64,000 nt of DNA. Origin: CAVZLD01 sp963776055. Lineage in GTDB: Bacteria > Planctomycetota > Planctomycetia > Pirellulales > Pirellulaceae. The position numbers and the translations under genes were made by a program. The stretch lies in contig CAVZLD010000015.1 in assembly GCA_963776055.1 (NCBI GenBank), positions 443,512 to 507,511 on the forward strand, written 5' to 3'. Positions 1 to 8,884 of this stretch are shown in pieces. Under the pieces are notes generated by a model, which was given only the letters and a program-made list of their open reading frames with translations, was not told where the DNA came from and did not search any database. Within the stretch, counting starts at the first letter, position 1; every line of letters starts with the position of its first letter.

Positions 1-434
1 GCGGTGCGGCCGGTGCGGTGATCTGGACCGTCGCCGGCTTGTGGAATGGGCGGCGCCGCCGCGGTGTAGTTGACCGGCTGCGCGGTGGTGGGAGTCGGTG
101 TGCTGGGTGCGACCGGCGCGTCGGGTTGGGACGCTGCGGGCGCGGCCGTCTGAATCCGCAGGTCGTTCACGACCAGCTTCACACCGGGCACGCGACGTGC
201 AACGTCCAACGCCACACCCGCCTGCGCGGCATTCGCTACACTGCCTGACATCGTGACCGTGCCGTTCTCGACTTGCACGCCAATGTTGAATCCCTCCAAC
301 TGGGCGGCTTGGCGTTGTTCCTGCAAGCGTCCCACGATCTGCTTGCCAATCTGTTCGTCGTTCGCGTGGACTGACACGCCGATCAACAAGACGAACGTGA
401 CAGCCACGAATGCCGAAGTCATTCGCTTCCTCAT
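1..434 (-). CDS. BON-domain secreted protein (3' end outside window)
   Basis: The reading frame enters from the left edge and starts at an ATG at 434, preceded by a strong AGGAGGGG ribosome binding site. The first about 23 residues form a signal peptide (MRKRMTSAFVAVTFVLLIGV then SVHA), so the product is exported. Residues about 25-95 match a BON domain: a predicted helix, then a beta hairpin around 'VENGTVTMSGSV' and 'VPGVKLVVNDLRI', the pattern seen in OsmY-like envelope or phospholipid-binding proteins. After this comes an Ala/Pro/Thr-rich low-complexity tail that runs off the window. Its ligand is unknown. The domain assignment rests on pattern recognition only. Confidence 0.75.
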   Translation of the reverse strand, partial: MRKRMTSAFVAVTFVLLIGVSVHANDEQIGKQIVGRLQEQRQAAQLEGFNIGVQVENGTVTMSGSVANAAQAGVALDVARRVPGVKLVVNDLRIQTAAPAASQPDAPVAPSTPTPTTAQPVNYTAAAPPIPQAGDGPDHRTGRT

Positions 435-676
435 GAAATCCCCTCCTGTTTGTGCGCCATGCACTTGGGTCGCTGATGGCGGCGTCCCGAAGCTGCTGGG
501 ATACGGAGAGGGTGTCGTCCAGACGTGAACCGCCGGAACGTGGTGCCCCCCACGCGCAGCCTCGTTGGTTCCCGATTTTTCCAACTGCTCTTGTTTTCGG
601 CCGGTCAGTGCTGTCGGGAGGAAGGATTTTTTGGATTTTGCGGCGCTTGCCGACAGATTCTGTTTTGACGAATAGC

Positions 677-1072
677 CTACTTGGGAGGGGGCAGAGTGGC
701 CAGCTTATCACCGACCGGAACCTCGCGTTTGCCAGGCGACCGTCGAAGAAACGCCTTCTTCCACCGCTGCCGGAAGGCGAAATTCGATGCTGAGCGTGGC
801 GCCCGGTATCGCTCCCATCGACCGCAGTCGAGCGTGCCACCGACGACCATCAGCGAGAGGGTCGTGCCGGAAACGGCCCACGAACTGTTGTCACACCACA
901 AAGAAATGACCGTCGCGCTGGCCACCGTCATCATCGCGGCAAAGAAAACCAGCTGGCACGCGCCCAACCGGCCCCATTTCTCTCCCAGACGGGACGCAAT
1001 CAGTCCCAAGGCCCCCAGAAGCTGGACCCCGATCACGACCAAAAATACGGTCTCGTCCAGCGATAGCATCAT
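677..1072 (-). CDS. Small membrane protein of unknown function
   Basis: A 131-residue frame whose first about 85 residues are convincingly membrane-like: three hydrophobic segments at about 8-28, 38-58 and 65-80, the last followed by 'GTLDCGRWER'. I recognise this as a planctomycete-type three-helix hypothetical but cannot name a function. The C-terminal about 40 residues are Arg/Lys-rich and less protein-like, so the true end may be earlier or affected by an indel. No clear ribosome binding site decides the start; a second Met directly follows the first. Confidence 0.55.
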   Translation of the reverse strand: MMLSLDETVFLVVIGVQLLGALGLIASRLGEKWGRLGACQLVFFAAMMTVASATVISLWCDNSSWAVSGTTLSLMVVGGTLDCGRWERYRAPRSASNFAFRQRWKKAFLRRSPGKREVPVGDKLATLPPPK

Positions 1073-1773
1073 GACCCCAGCTCCCGGATTCCGTTCCTCG
1101 TGGGCAGATCAGCAAGTGGCACAGGATAGACGATCAGCGGGTGAAACAGCAATAGATGTCCGAAAAGGTCCGCCACTAGCCGTTCGGCTAATTCGGGGGC
1201 CGCGATCCCCCGGGCTGTCGCGCTTCGACGGAGGATGGCGACCGACAAGCGTCCCGCCGCCCCTCCGTTGCTCGGGCTGACAGTCGACGATGGAACCGCA
1301 GCGTTTCAGCACCAGAGTAAAGCCCCCAGCTTCCCGCTTTTGGTGAATTCCGAGTCAAATTGATATCACAGCTCGTAAGTCCTGTTTCGAGCTGTTTTGG
1401 GCCGATTCCATCCCTCGGCACATGCCGCATCCATTCACTCGCGGCTTGTGGATCTGGTGTAAGTTCTTCATTTGCATATGGTTGCGTTTGTCGTTCCGGG
1501 CCGTTCACTAGAATGGTGAAAGGGGATGGATACGGTGCTTATTGGTGGTGTGGGTATTTTGTGGCTGATGGATGATGATTGTCTGATTGTAAGATTCGAG
1601 TGAAATCCGATGATTTCGAGGAATTTGCGTTCTTCATGGAATGCGAAATATAGGAGGAATGTGCAGTTATTTTTGGTTGGGCGCGCCAGTTGCCCCTTCT
1701 TTCTGGTCCGATTGGCGCAGTTGGTTCTGCGCGGAGCCTTGATGGCTGATCACCAGAACGAAGGGGAAAGCTA
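1073..1773. other. 700-base stretch without a convincing gene
   Basis: No reading frame here looks like protein on either strand. Roughly 1530-1680 is clearly lower in GC than its surroundings, which fits a promoter or leader region for the small basic protein that begins at 1774. An AGGAGGA at about 1651 lies directly against an ATG (1658) with almost no spacing and leads only into a 27-codon frame, so I do not call a gene from it. Confidence 0.4.
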
Positions 1774-1938
1774 ATGGGAAACAATGAACAGCGATACGAC
1801 GACACCCATTTGGACGATCGCCGGGAGCGAGACACCTATCGAACGCGACGTCCGCACGCATCCCGGCGTCGATGTCGCAAGCCAAGCAATGCTCCCAGCG
1901 GCATTCGTCAGCGCCGTAACAAGCACTGGAGCTGGTGA
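1774..1938 (+). CDS. 54-residue Arg-rich basic protein, planctomycete type
   Basis: A short frame with ATG at 1774, preceded by AAGGGGAAAG at 1761-1770 at good spacing, ending in TGA at 1936-1938. The product is rich in Arg (14 of 54) and ends in 'RQRRNKHWSW'. I recall tiny basic planctomycete proteins with a similar 'RRNKRWSW'-like tail, but I know of no function; the charge suggests binding to nucleic acid or ribosomes. It faces the convergent thioredoxin-fold gene, with a hairpin between the two. The length is below many gene-calling cut-offs, so it is easily missed. Confidence 0.6.
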   Translation: MGNNEQRYDDTHLDDRRERDTYRTRRPHASRRRCRKPSNAPSGIRQRRNKHWSW

Positions 1939-1983
1939 ATTCTGCCTTCTTGGGTGAGGAATGTTCGCCCGGCAGAAAGATAC

Positions 1984-2010
1984 GAGGCCTGGAGAGGTTC
2001 TCCAAGCCTC
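1984..2010 (-). terminator. Strong hairpin between convergent genes
   Basis: GAGGC and TGGAGA on the left pair with TCTCCA and GCCTC on the right around a three-base loop, with one opposing mismatch (c/a). It lies 27 bases past the stop of the minus-strand gene at 2038 and 46 bases past the stop of the plus-strand gene at 1938, so it could end both transcripts. The downstream T-tract is weak (ATCTTTCT on the minus strand). Confidence 0.5.
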
Positions 2011-2037
2011 GCGGAAGGTTCTTTGAATCCGCTGCGA

Positions 2038-3918
2038 TCAGCGGCTGGACGTCGACCGTTTCTTCAGTTCCGCGCCGAGTTCTTCGATCGTGATCGCTCG
2101 GTTGGCCACTGTTCCATCCGTGTCGACGAGCAGCATCACGGGCAGGGCGAAGATGCCCATCTGTTTCGCCAGGCTGCTGTCCAGGCCCCCGGAGTCGTGC
2201 AGTTGGGGCCAGCTGATTCGTTCGGACCGCAGGTGGGTCAGAGCAGCTTTCGGGTCGTTGTCGAGATTTACGCCGACGACGGCGAACTTCTGCCGCCCAT
2301 ACTGGGCCAGTAGCTGCTGCAGCTGTTTCATGTCCTGTTTGCATGGCTCGCACCACGTGGCCCAATAGTGGATCAGGACCAGGTTGCCTCGCAGCGAGCT
2401 GGTGTCAATCGGTCGGCCATCGAGTCCCTGACCTCGCAGGTCGAACGGCTTGCCGATCGATTGCAGGCGGCGAGTGGCCCCGGTGGCTTTCTCGGCCATC
2501 TCGCTCTGTGGATACTCCTTCACGATCTGCTCATACCACTTAATGGCTTCCTCGTTTTCCCCGGCGAATTCCTGGGAGGTAGCCAGCTGCAGCATCGACT
2601 CTGCGGCGGAACGCGTGCCACGGAACCTCTCGACAAAGGCTTCCAGGTTCTCGATCCATTTCGACTGAATCTCGGCGAAGTCGACCTTCGGTTGTTGCAG
2701 ACTGGCGGAATAGTCGGCCGTCAGCGCCACGAATTTCGCCTGGCCGATGATCTCTTTGTTTTGCGTGGCGGTTTCGACCTCCGCGACGAGCTTGGTGAGG
2801 ATCTCGGTATCGGCGGTTCCATCTTCGTTTTGCGCGGCCGCGACGCAGCTATCAACCAGCTGCAACAACCACATGTCGCGATCTTCTCCCGATGTTGCTT
2901 GGACGAGTTCTCGCAGCAGGCCGCAGCGTTGCGAGTGGACGCGGCGGATATCGGCGTTCGCCGCGGTTTCTCCCAGTCCTTTGTCGAGTTCTTCCAGCTT
3001 TTGCACAAGCTGTTGCAGTTCGGGACTGACACCTGGCGTTCCGGCGGCGACCGCGGCCGCTCGGTTCGCGACGGCATTGAAGAAGAACCCGTTACTTTCA
3101 TCCGAGGGTACATCCAGCAGACGCCAGCGGCTGTCGATTTGCAGCAGCGTACCGACCGGCAATTCGTCATGTTGGCCGTCGGTTTCCATCATTGCCATCG
3201 CGTTTTCGTACACGACCAGGTCGCGTTCTGCCTGGCTTCCGGCGGGGACGACCCCGGGGCCGGGAGCGCTGAAGTCAATCCAGCGGGTCGTATTGCCGAT
3301 GCCCTTTTGTCGCGCGGCAAACTCGGCAAATTTGCCCTTGGCCTTCTCCGTGCGCGCATTGATCTGGCTGGCGACTTCCGGCTGGAATTTCAACTGTTTC
3401 AGTTCGTCCGGGGTGATCAGCAGCGCGGAGAATCGCCGCGGGTCTTTGTCACGGATCGCTCCCAACAACTCCGCGGAGACTTCTTCTGGGGAAATCCATT
3501 TCCAGTCGTCGATCTCTCCATCTTCGTTTTGGTCCAGTCCCCAGCGCATCCCTTCAGTGCCAAACCAGCGGTACTGGTCGGCCTTTTCATTGAAATCTCC
3601 ATCGATATCGCGGTAGACCTCGATGCCACCTCGGTAGTAGCACCATTGGTCGATCCGGTTGTCGCCGTTCGTGTCGACGAAACGGCGCAGCAGGTTCCCG
3701 CTCGGACCGCGGACGATCCACGCCCGCTGCCCACCTTCACGCACGGCGTCAATCGTGCACTTGGGGATCGTGTCGTCTTCGGGGCGGTCGAATTGAACAT
3801 CCGCTTGCATGGGCACGAGGCTGAGGGCCTGACGAACGGAAGGCTGTGCCATCGCAGGATGGGATCCCGCGAGGCAAAACAGCAGAGACAAGCACAGGAC
3901 AGGAGCGATTCGCAACAT
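2038..3918 (-). CDS. TlpA/ResA-like thioredoxin-fold protein with EF-hand-like repeats
   Basis: A 626-residue exported protein. The chosen start is the ATG at 3918, preceded by GGAAGGA and followed by a textbook signal peptide (MLRIAPVLCLSLLFCLAG) ending near 'AMA'. Residues about 60-135 hold three acidic D-x-[ND]-x-D repeats ('DTNGDNRID', 'DIDGDFNEKAD', 'DQNEDGEID') that resemble calcium-binding EF-hand or dockerin loops. The middle is helical, with a TPR-like stretch around 'AIKWYEQIVKEYPQS'. The last about 140 residues are an AhpC/TSA-type thioredoxin fold with active site W-C-E-P-C (Cys523 and Cys526) and a cis-Pro in 'IFALPVMLLVD'. It probably does thiol-disulfide exchange in the periplasm; the substrate is unknown. 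An in-frame ATG at 3960 is an alternative start. Confidence 0.85.
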   Translation of the reverse strand: MLRIAPVLCLSLLFCLAGSHPAMAQPSVRQALSLVPMQADVQFDRPEDDTIPKCTIDAVREGGQRAWIVRGPSGNLLRRFVDTNGDNRIDQWCYYRGGIEVYRDIDGDFNEKADQYRWFGTEGMRWGLDQNEDGEIDDWKWISPEEVSAELLGAIRDKDPRRFSALLITPDELKQLKFQPEVASQINARTEKAKGKFAEFAARQKGIGNTTRWIDFSAPGPGVVPAGSQAERDLVVYENAMAMMETDGQHDELPVGTLLQIDSRWRLLDVPSDESNGFFFNAVANRAAAVAAGTPGVSPELQQLVQKLEELDKGLGETAANADIRRVHSQRCGLLRELVQATSGEDRDMWLLQLVDSCVAAAQNEDGTADTEILTKLVAEVETATQNKEIIGQAKFVALTADYSASLQQPKVDFAEIQSKWIENLEAFVERFRGTRSAAESMLQLATSQEFAGENEEAIKWYEQIVKEYPQSEMAEKATGATRRLQSIGKPFDLRGQGLDGRPIDTSSLRGNLVLIHYWATWCEPCKQDMKQLQQLLAQYGRQKFAVVGVNLDNDPKAALTHLRSERISWPQLHDSGGLDSSLAKQMGIFALPVMLLVDTDGTVANRAITIEELGAELKKRSTSSR

Positions 3919-4225
3919 CACGGCCAGATCCTTCCAGAGGGGGCGGGGGGGAAAATCCATTTTGGGCAAGTGGCCACGCATCGGCGAGTTCGGCCGCTTC
4001 GGAACCACCGCAGCTGATCGAGGAACTCCGCTCCGCAACGAGGAGGCAACCACCCGCACTCGCTCATGCTCGCGGAGACGGGGGTTGATCCGCGGTCCAT
4101 TCTGCGAAGCTCCATTGGTCCTTCCTCTTGGTGGACGGGGCGGCAATTCCTTCACGACCTAACGCCCGCAGTCCGCACGATCGGCAGCACGGGGGTCGGC
4201 CATGGCGAGCGGTCCGTAGCAGGGC

Positions 4226-4253
4226 TTTACGGCCACCAGCTTGACTTTACAAT
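4226..4253 (+). promoter_or_regulatory. Putative promoter of the tRNA-Ile gene
   Basis: TTTACG (4226-4231), a 16-base spacer and TACAAT (4248-4253) resemble sigma-70 boxes. The tRNA begins 16 bases after the -10 box, a plausible distance. Confidence 0.45.
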
Positions 4254-4268
4254 AAGGAACTTGTGCCG

Positions 4269-4342
4269 GGGCGCATAGCTCAGTTGGTTAGAGCGCGTCG
4301 CTGATAACGACGAGGTCCGAAGTTCGAATCTTCGTGCGCCCA
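4269..4342 (+). tRNA. tRNA-Ile (GAT anticodon)
   Basis: A 74-base cloverleaf. The acceptor stem GGGCGCA pairs with TGCGCCC at 4335-4341, followed by discriminator A. The D arm is GCTC...GAGC with AGTTGGTTA in the loop; the anticodon stem CGTCG/CGACG encloses CTGATAA, giving GAT; the T arm CGAAG-TTCGAAT-CTTCG is intact. No CCA is encoded. In many bacteria this tRNA sits in the 16S-23S spacer; here it stands alone, consistent with the unlinked 23S gene later in the window. Confidence 0.97.
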
Positions 4343-4393
4343 CTCTCGGCCTCGGCCCGCGGGAGGCCTCACGCTGACAGCATGCACGGCATC

Positions 4394-4777
4394 TCAGTCG
4401 GCGAGTGCGATCGCCGTGGCGGTGGCGTAGTGGCGACAGTGGGAGATCGAGATCAGCATCTGGGCCACGCCCAGGTTCTCGCAGACTTCGCGTGCTCCTC
4501 CGGCGAGTGCAATGGTCGGTTTGCCGCCGGCAACGGTGCGGACTTCCACGTCCCGCCAGCTGATCCCGCGGATCCAACCGGTGCCCATGGCCTTCAGCAC
4601 CGCTTCTTTTGCCGCCCAACGACCAGCGTAGTGCTGGATCGCCGCCTTGCGCGACCCGCAGTACTCGATTTCGTGGCTCGTGTACACGCGGCCGATGAAC
4701 AGCTCCCCGTGCCGCTCGATCATCTTTGCGATCCGCAGGCATTCCACGATGTCGGTGCCAAGTCCAATGACATTCAT
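4394..4777 (-). CDS. acpS: Holo-[acyl-carrier-protein] synthase
   Basis: AcpS transfers 4'-phosphopantetheine from CoA to a serine of acyl carrier protein, activating it for fatty acid synthesis in the cytoplasm. The 127-residue product has the usual family length and both hallmark motifs: 'GLGTDIVE' near the N-terminus (the Asp binds magnesium) and 'WAAKEAVLKAMG' (the Glu binds magnesium). 'ISISHC' near the C-terminus is also typical. The start is the ATG at 4775-4777, because the family begins directly with the 'IGLGTDI' strand. A longer frame upstream is not conserved. It is separated by about 90 bases from trpS on the same strand. Confidence 0.95.
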   Translation of the reverse strand: MNVIGLGTDIVECLRIAKMIERHGELFIGRVYTSHEIEYCGSRKAAIQHYAGRWAAKEAVLKAMGTGWIRGISWRDVEVRTVAGGKPTIALAGGAREVCENLGVAQMLISISHCRHYATATAIALAD

Positions 4778-4870
4778 CGGAAAACCATCTGGTGCGGCGA
4801 AAAGGAAGAGCGACGGCGGTTGCGGCACGCACGAAACGCGCTTCAGCTCGAGTGGCTTTGCGTCCTGGGT

Positions 4871-5836
4871 CTAGTGCTTGAGTCCGCAAGCCCGCTGGGC
4901 TCGTAGCAGGACCTCGCCGGCTTTGCGTCTTGCTCGACTGGCGCCATCCTGCAGGATCTCTTCCAACCTCTTCGGATGGGCCGCCAAGTCGTTTCGCCGC
5001 TCACGTGCCTCCGCAAAGTAGTCGGCCGAAACCTCGACCAGCGCCTTCTTGACGTCGCCGTAGCCGAACCCCCCGTGCGGTAGATCGCCGCCATCTCTTC
5101 TTGACGGTGGTGGTCCACGAACAGTGAGTAGAGTTGGTAAAGATGGTCCGTCTCGGGCTCCTTGGGTTGATCCATCGGGCGCGAGTCGGTGACGATGCTC
5201 ATGATCTTCTTCCGCTGGGGCTTCGGATCGGCAAACATCTCCAGCGTGTTGTCATAGCTCTTGGACATCTTCTGTCCGTCGGTTCCCGGAACGCGCGCCC
5301 CGGACTCCAGGACTTTCGCCCGCGGCAGCACGAACGTTTGCTCCGTATTGATGATTGAAGCTGCCGGCCAGGTCCCGAGTGACCTCGATGTGCTGCACCT
5401 GATCTTCGCCCACCGGGACCACGTCCGAGTCGTATGCCAGGATGTCGGCGGCCATCAGCACCGGATAGGTGAACAGCCCCGCGTCGGCCTTCGCGCCGCG
5501 GGCTTTCTTCTCCTTGTAGGCGTGACACCGCTCCAGCAATCCCAGGGGCGTGCCGGTCATCAGGATCCAGCACAGCTCGGAGACCTCCGGCACATCGGAC
5601 TGCAGAAACAGAATCGCGCGGTTCGGGTCCAATCCCAGTGCCAGGAGGTCGGTTGCGGCATCCAGCGAGTTCTGTCGCAGCAGTTCGCGATCGCGGACGG
5701 TCGTCAGGGCATGCAGATTGGCGATGAAGTAGTAGGCTTCGCCCGCATCCTGCAATTCCAAGTACTGCTGGATCGCTCCGAAATAGTTGCCCCAGTGAAA
5801 ACGACCGGTCGGTTGAATCCCGGAAAGCACAATCAT
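4871..5836 (-). CDS. trpS: Tryptophanyl-tRNA synthetase (two frameshifts)
   Basis: TrpRS charges tRNA-Trp with tryptophan using ATP. The protein starts at ATG 5836 with 'MIVLSGIQPTGRFHWGN', which carries the class I HIGH-like signature, and later has 'DGQKMSKS', the KMSKS loop. The frame is broken twice. Near 5343-5347 one G is missing: the restored reading is '...NHQYG-EQTFVLPRAKV'. At the C-run 5069-5074 one base is also missing: the restored reading is 'YRTGG-FGYGDVKKALVE'. The corrected frame ends 'ACGLKH' with TAG at 4871-4873, giving about 322 residues, normal for the family. An essential, usually single-copy gene with two homopolymer indels points to sequence error, not a pseudogene. 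Confidence 0.9.
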
Positions 5837-5959
5837 CTTGGATGGTTTCCCCAATGTGATCAAAGGTTGGGCGTCGGTCGCACTTCGGAGCGATCGAGGA
5901 TTGATTGATCCGGTGCGAGTCCGCGCAGATCCCGTTATGGACCGTTCAAAAACATGCTG

Positions 5960-6988
5960 TCAGCCAGGGGGCGCTGATCGGCTTGGCCGCCCTTCTCCGG
6001 CAGGGGGCGTCGCTGGTTGGGCGGAACAGGACGCCGGCGGTCTCGGTGCGGGGCGGCGAATCGAGCCGGCCACGTCGGCGACGTTTCGGGCGCCGAGACT
6101 GGCCAATGCGTGCGGTAATTCGTCCAGAATCTGCATCGACACCGTCGGATTGTAGAAATTGGCGGTGCCGATCTGGACAGCGGTGGCTCCCGCGACCAGA
6201 AACTCCATCACGTCATCGAGCGAGCCGATTCCGCCGACGCCGACGATCGGCAGCGGAACGGCTTGTGCGACCTGGTAGACACAGCGGATCGCGATGGGCT
6301 TGATCGCCGGTCCACTGAGCCCTCCCATCACGTTGCCCAGCAGCGGAAGCTGACGACGCCAATCGACGGCCATCCCCAAAACCGTGTTAATGAGTGTCAA
6401 CGCATCGGCGCCGCCGTTGCACGCTGCTTGGGCCACCGCCACCAGGTCAGTGACATTGGGGGTGAGTTTCGCCAGAAGCGGCGACTCGGTGGCATCGCGG
6501 ACCGCGCGGACCACCCGTTCGCACATCTCGGGACTTGTTCCAAAATCCACGCCCCCGGATACGTTCGGGCAGGAGAGATTCAGCTCCAACGCGGCGATGC
6601 CCGGTTGGCGATCCAGCCGTCGCGCCAGGAATTCGAAATCCTCTTGGCTCGACCCCGCGATGCTCACAATCACGGGGCAGCCGATCGTCGCTAGATAAGG
6701 CAGGTGATGGGCGACGAAATAGTCGATCCCGTCGTTGTCTAGGCCAATTGAGTTGAGGAGACCCGCCGCCGTTTCGACGGTCCGCCAGGGAGCGTTCCCC
6801 GGTCGAGGATGGGCCGTCACCGTCTTGGGAACGACTCCGCCTAACCGGGAGCGATCCACTAAGCCCGCCATCTCGCGCGCGTAGCCGAACGTTCCGGAGG
6901 CCACCAGAATCGGATTGGGGAGTCGCAATCGGCCGAGTTGAACCGAGAGGTCGACCGGGACGGAATCACGGGTGGCTGCTTCGGACAT
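5960..6988 (-). CDS. pyrD: Dihydroorotate dehydrogenase, class 1B catalytic subunit type
   Basis: Oxidises dihydroorotate to orotate with FMN in pyrimidine synthesis. The motifs fit: 'NPILVASGTFGYA' near the N-terminus, 'LELNLSCPNV' (substrate site), 'KLTPNVTD' with an FMN-contacting Lys, 'LTLINTV', and 'IVGVGGIGSLDDVMEFLVAGA' region for the FMN phosphate. The class 1B proteins normally pair with a PyrK electron-transfer subunit; no pyrK is seen nearby. I chose ATG 6988 over an upstream ATG at 7021 because the family starts close to 'LSVQLGRL'. The last about 30 residues are Pro/Ala/Arg-rich and unlike the family, so the end may be an extension or an indel effect. Confidence 0.92.
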   Translation of the reverse strand: MSEAATRDSVPVDLSVQLGRLRLPNPILVASGTFGYAREMAGLVDRSRLGGVVPKTVTAHPRPGNAPWRTVETAAGLLNSIGLDNDGIDYFVAHHLPYLATIGCPVIVSIAGSSQEDFEFLARRLDRQPGIAALELNLSCPNVSGGVDFGTSPEMCERVVRAVRDATESPLLAKLTPNVTDLVAVAQAACNGGADALTLINTVLGMAVDWRRQLPLLGNVMGGLSGPAIKPIAIRCVYQVAQAVPLPIVGVGGIGSLDDVMEFLVAGATAVQIGTANFYNPTVSMQILDELPHALASLGARNVADVAGSIRRPAPRPPASCSAQPATPPAGEGRPSRSAPPG

Positions 6989-7250
6989 CCGCGCAAGGCA
7001 TCTCACAGGCAGGTTCGACAAGCCATGTGGCCGACCGCCGACGCCACCGCTTGCCCGGAACCCCCGCCAATGTAGTGTCTGATCGGAACAGGCGGAAGTC
7101 CGTCCGCGGTCAAACGGGCTCGTCTGCTGGATGCAGCACCCCCCGGGGCCGGAGGTCGCATCGCTCGCCTGCGATCTCGGCTCGCACGGTGAGTAGAACG
7201 CCGGAACGAAACTGCCGTCCGCCCTTTGCGAACGTCTCAGCGGTTCATTC

Positions 7251-7469
7251 CTAGATGATTCCGCCGTGCGTCCGGTAGGGCGTCATGTGATCCGGTTGAT
7301 CCAGGAACCAAATCCGTTCCCACTCGTCGTGGATCATCCGCAGGTTCTCGGACGTGTACAACAATTGCCGCGCTCGCCGAACCGGGTCCCCCGAATAGAT
7401 CGGCACGAAGCAGCCACTCGCGCTGACCAGCGTCAGCATCAGAATCAAGCCACACAGCCAGCGTCGCAT
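7251..7469 (-). CDS. Small lipoprotein, planctomycete type
   Basis: A 72-residue protein with a lipoprotein signal: 'MRRWLCGLILMLTLVSASGC', the Cys at position 20 sitting in a lipobox-like 'SASGC'. The mature part, 'RRARQLLYTSENLRMIHDEW' and then 'ERIWFLDQPDHMTPYRTHGG', is a strongly patterned sequence that I recognise as a conserved planctomycete hypothetical. No enzymatic motif is visible. It is likely anchored to a membrane facing the periplasm. It lies about 67 bases downstream of the HU gene on the same strand. Confidence 0.8.
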   Translation of the reverse strand: MRRWLCGLILMLTLVSASGCFVPIYSGDPVRRARQLLYTSENLRMIHDEWERIWFLDQPDHMTPYRTHGGII

Positions 7470-7535
7470 CTTGCAGACTCCTCCATGAGTATCTCGTGGC
7501 CATCCTGGCTCACGGTTGGGAACCAGGGTGGACGC

Positions 7536-7931
7536 CTAACCGGTTGGCACGTCGGGAGTTCCGCTATGCCGACCGGTCCGAGGGTCCGTCGGGATCGCAG
7601 AAGGCGGAGTGTTGGCACTGGCTCGGGCTTGGGCTTCCGCCGCCGCCTTCTCTTCCAGCTGCCGCACACGCTCCTCCATCTCCTTGCCCGGCTTGAACGT
7701 GACCACAAATTTCTCCGGGACGTAAACCTTGTCGCCGGTTCGGGGATTCCTGGCCTTCCGCGCGGCACGCTTCTTGACCTCAAATACCCCAAAGTTCCTC
7801 AGCTCAATCCGACCTTCTTCCACCAGGGTCTCAACGATCGCATCAAAAGTCTTCTGTACGATCTCTTTCGTTTTGAGCTGAGTCAGCCCAATTTCGTCTG
7901 AAATTGTCTTGACGATCTCTTTCTTGGTCAC
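7536..7931 (-). CDS. HU/IHF-family DNA-binding protein with C-terminal tail
   Basis: A nucleoid protein that binds and bends DNA as a dimer. Residues 1-90 match the family: 'TKKEIVKTISDEIGLTQLKT', then 'RIELRNFGVFEVKKRAARKA' and the DNA-arm motif 'RNPRTGDKVYVPEK' ending in 'VTFKPGKEM'. The start is GTG at 7931, with GGAG about ten bases upstream; the family begins right there with 'TKKEI', and longer upstream sequence is not conserved. The extra about 35-residue tail is Ala/Pro/Thr-rich. Similar disordered extensions occur on HU proteins of other GC-rich bacteria. Confidence 0.93.
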   Translation of the reverse strand: MTKKEIVKTISDEIGLTQLKTKEIVQKTFDAIVETLVEEGRIELRNFGVFEVKKRAARKARNPRTGDKVYVPEKFVVTFKPGKEMEERVRQLEEKAAAEAQARASANTPPSAIPTDPRTGRHSGTPDVPTG

Positions 7932-8424
7932 AACGCTGCTCCAGTTCGGCACCCGTGACGGAGGAGACAGACACTGGGGACTGATTTCAGGGCCGTCCTT
8001 GTGTCCCAAGTGTAGGTACCACAACAACTAGTGTCAACCCGCACGGTTTTCGAGTCGGCTCGAATCCATCGTCCTGCGGACGTGAGGCGAGCCTTAACTG
8101 AAGACCTTCTTGTGTTGTAAGTTAATTCCAGTAAAGAGGTTGCGTCAATTGTCTGCGGTTTGTGTCCCGCTTTTTTGCACTAAATTGTTACCTAACAACA
8201 ACATGCGTCAGGTCGGTCAGCGCGAGACGATCGCCGCTTCACCAGACGAATCATCGGCCGCAGAATCGTCAAACTCCAGCCAATCCGAAAAACAGGAGGT
8301 CGTGATCCGCTGCGGAGGGGGGTGAGACGGGACCGCGCGGATGGGCTTCATGAAGCCCCAACCCGGTTGGTCGTCCGTTGCTCGAGCGGCATTCGAACTC
8401 GCTCTTCGCGCCGCGTGGCGTTGG
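7932..8424. other. Intergenic region with possible HU promoter
   Basis: No credible gene. The part around 8100-8205 is AT-rich for this genome. On the minus strand a TTGACG (8148 down to 8143) is followed about 17 bases later by a weak TTAACT, which could be the promoter of the HU gene with a leader of nearly 200 bases. The -10 match is poor. Confidence 0.35.
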
Positions 8425-8844
8425 CTAGACCCGAATCGAGCCGCGGTGCGATTCGATGACTTCCACCGGGTGCAATTTTCCTCGTCCGCTGCCGGGGCAG
8501 ATCTCGCATGTCTGCTGCCAGCTCTCCGGCGACTTGAGATTCGACTCCCAGAAGGGCCAGCTGCGACACTGTCGCGGTCGGGCGGAATAGACTTGGCAGC
8601 GCCGCGATTCTGTATCGAAGAATACGCAGTCCCCGTTGGGAAATTCCTTGAGGCTCTTCCGAATGCCGATCGCACGAACGTATTCGCGTTCGAAGCGATC
8701 AAGATCATCGATCTGTAATGTGCGTGCCAGTTCGGCGATCTCCGACTTGCAGACCCACACGTAACCGGGCGCCCCGGTGCAGCAATCGCCGCATTGCGAG
8801 CATTGAAACCGCAAACCGTCGTGGTACCAGGGCTGCTGTGTCAT
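8425..8844 (-). CDS. YkgJ-family cysteine-cluster protein
   Basis: A 139-residue cytoplasmic protein with eight cysteines in the CxxCxxCC pattern of the YkgJ/UPF0153 family: 'FQCSQCGDCC' near the N-terminus, then 'CVFFD', 'RRCQVYSARPRQCRSWPF' and 'CEICPG'. The family is thought to bind zinc or an iron-sulfur cluster; its reaction is not established. The start is the ATG at 8844, from which the conserved domain begins within about 12 residues. It sits 40 bases downstream of the cysteine desulfurase on the same strand, suggestive of joint expression but not proof of a functional link. Confidence 0.88.
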   Translation of the reverse strand: MTQQPWYHDGLRFQCSQCGDCCTGAPGYVWVCKSEIAELARTLQIDDLDRFEREYVRAIGIRKSLKEFPNGDCVFFDTESRRCQVYSARPRQCRSWPFWESNLKSPESWQQTCEICPGSGRGKLHPVEVIESHRGSIRV

Positions 8845-8884
8845 GGGGAACCGGAACTTTTTCGTGGCGTGGCGGTTGATTGGC

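Noticed and set aside
2368..4017. A 549-codon open frame opposite the thioredoxin-fold gene
   Set aside because: It is the antisense shadow of a GC-rich gene; its translation has no domain, signal or start site, whereas the minus strand encodes a clear signal peptide and a WCEPC site.
4871..5836. trpS as a pseudogene
   Set aside because: Both breaks are single bases in G/C runs, all catalytic motifs are intact, and no second trpS is seen; sequence error is simpler.
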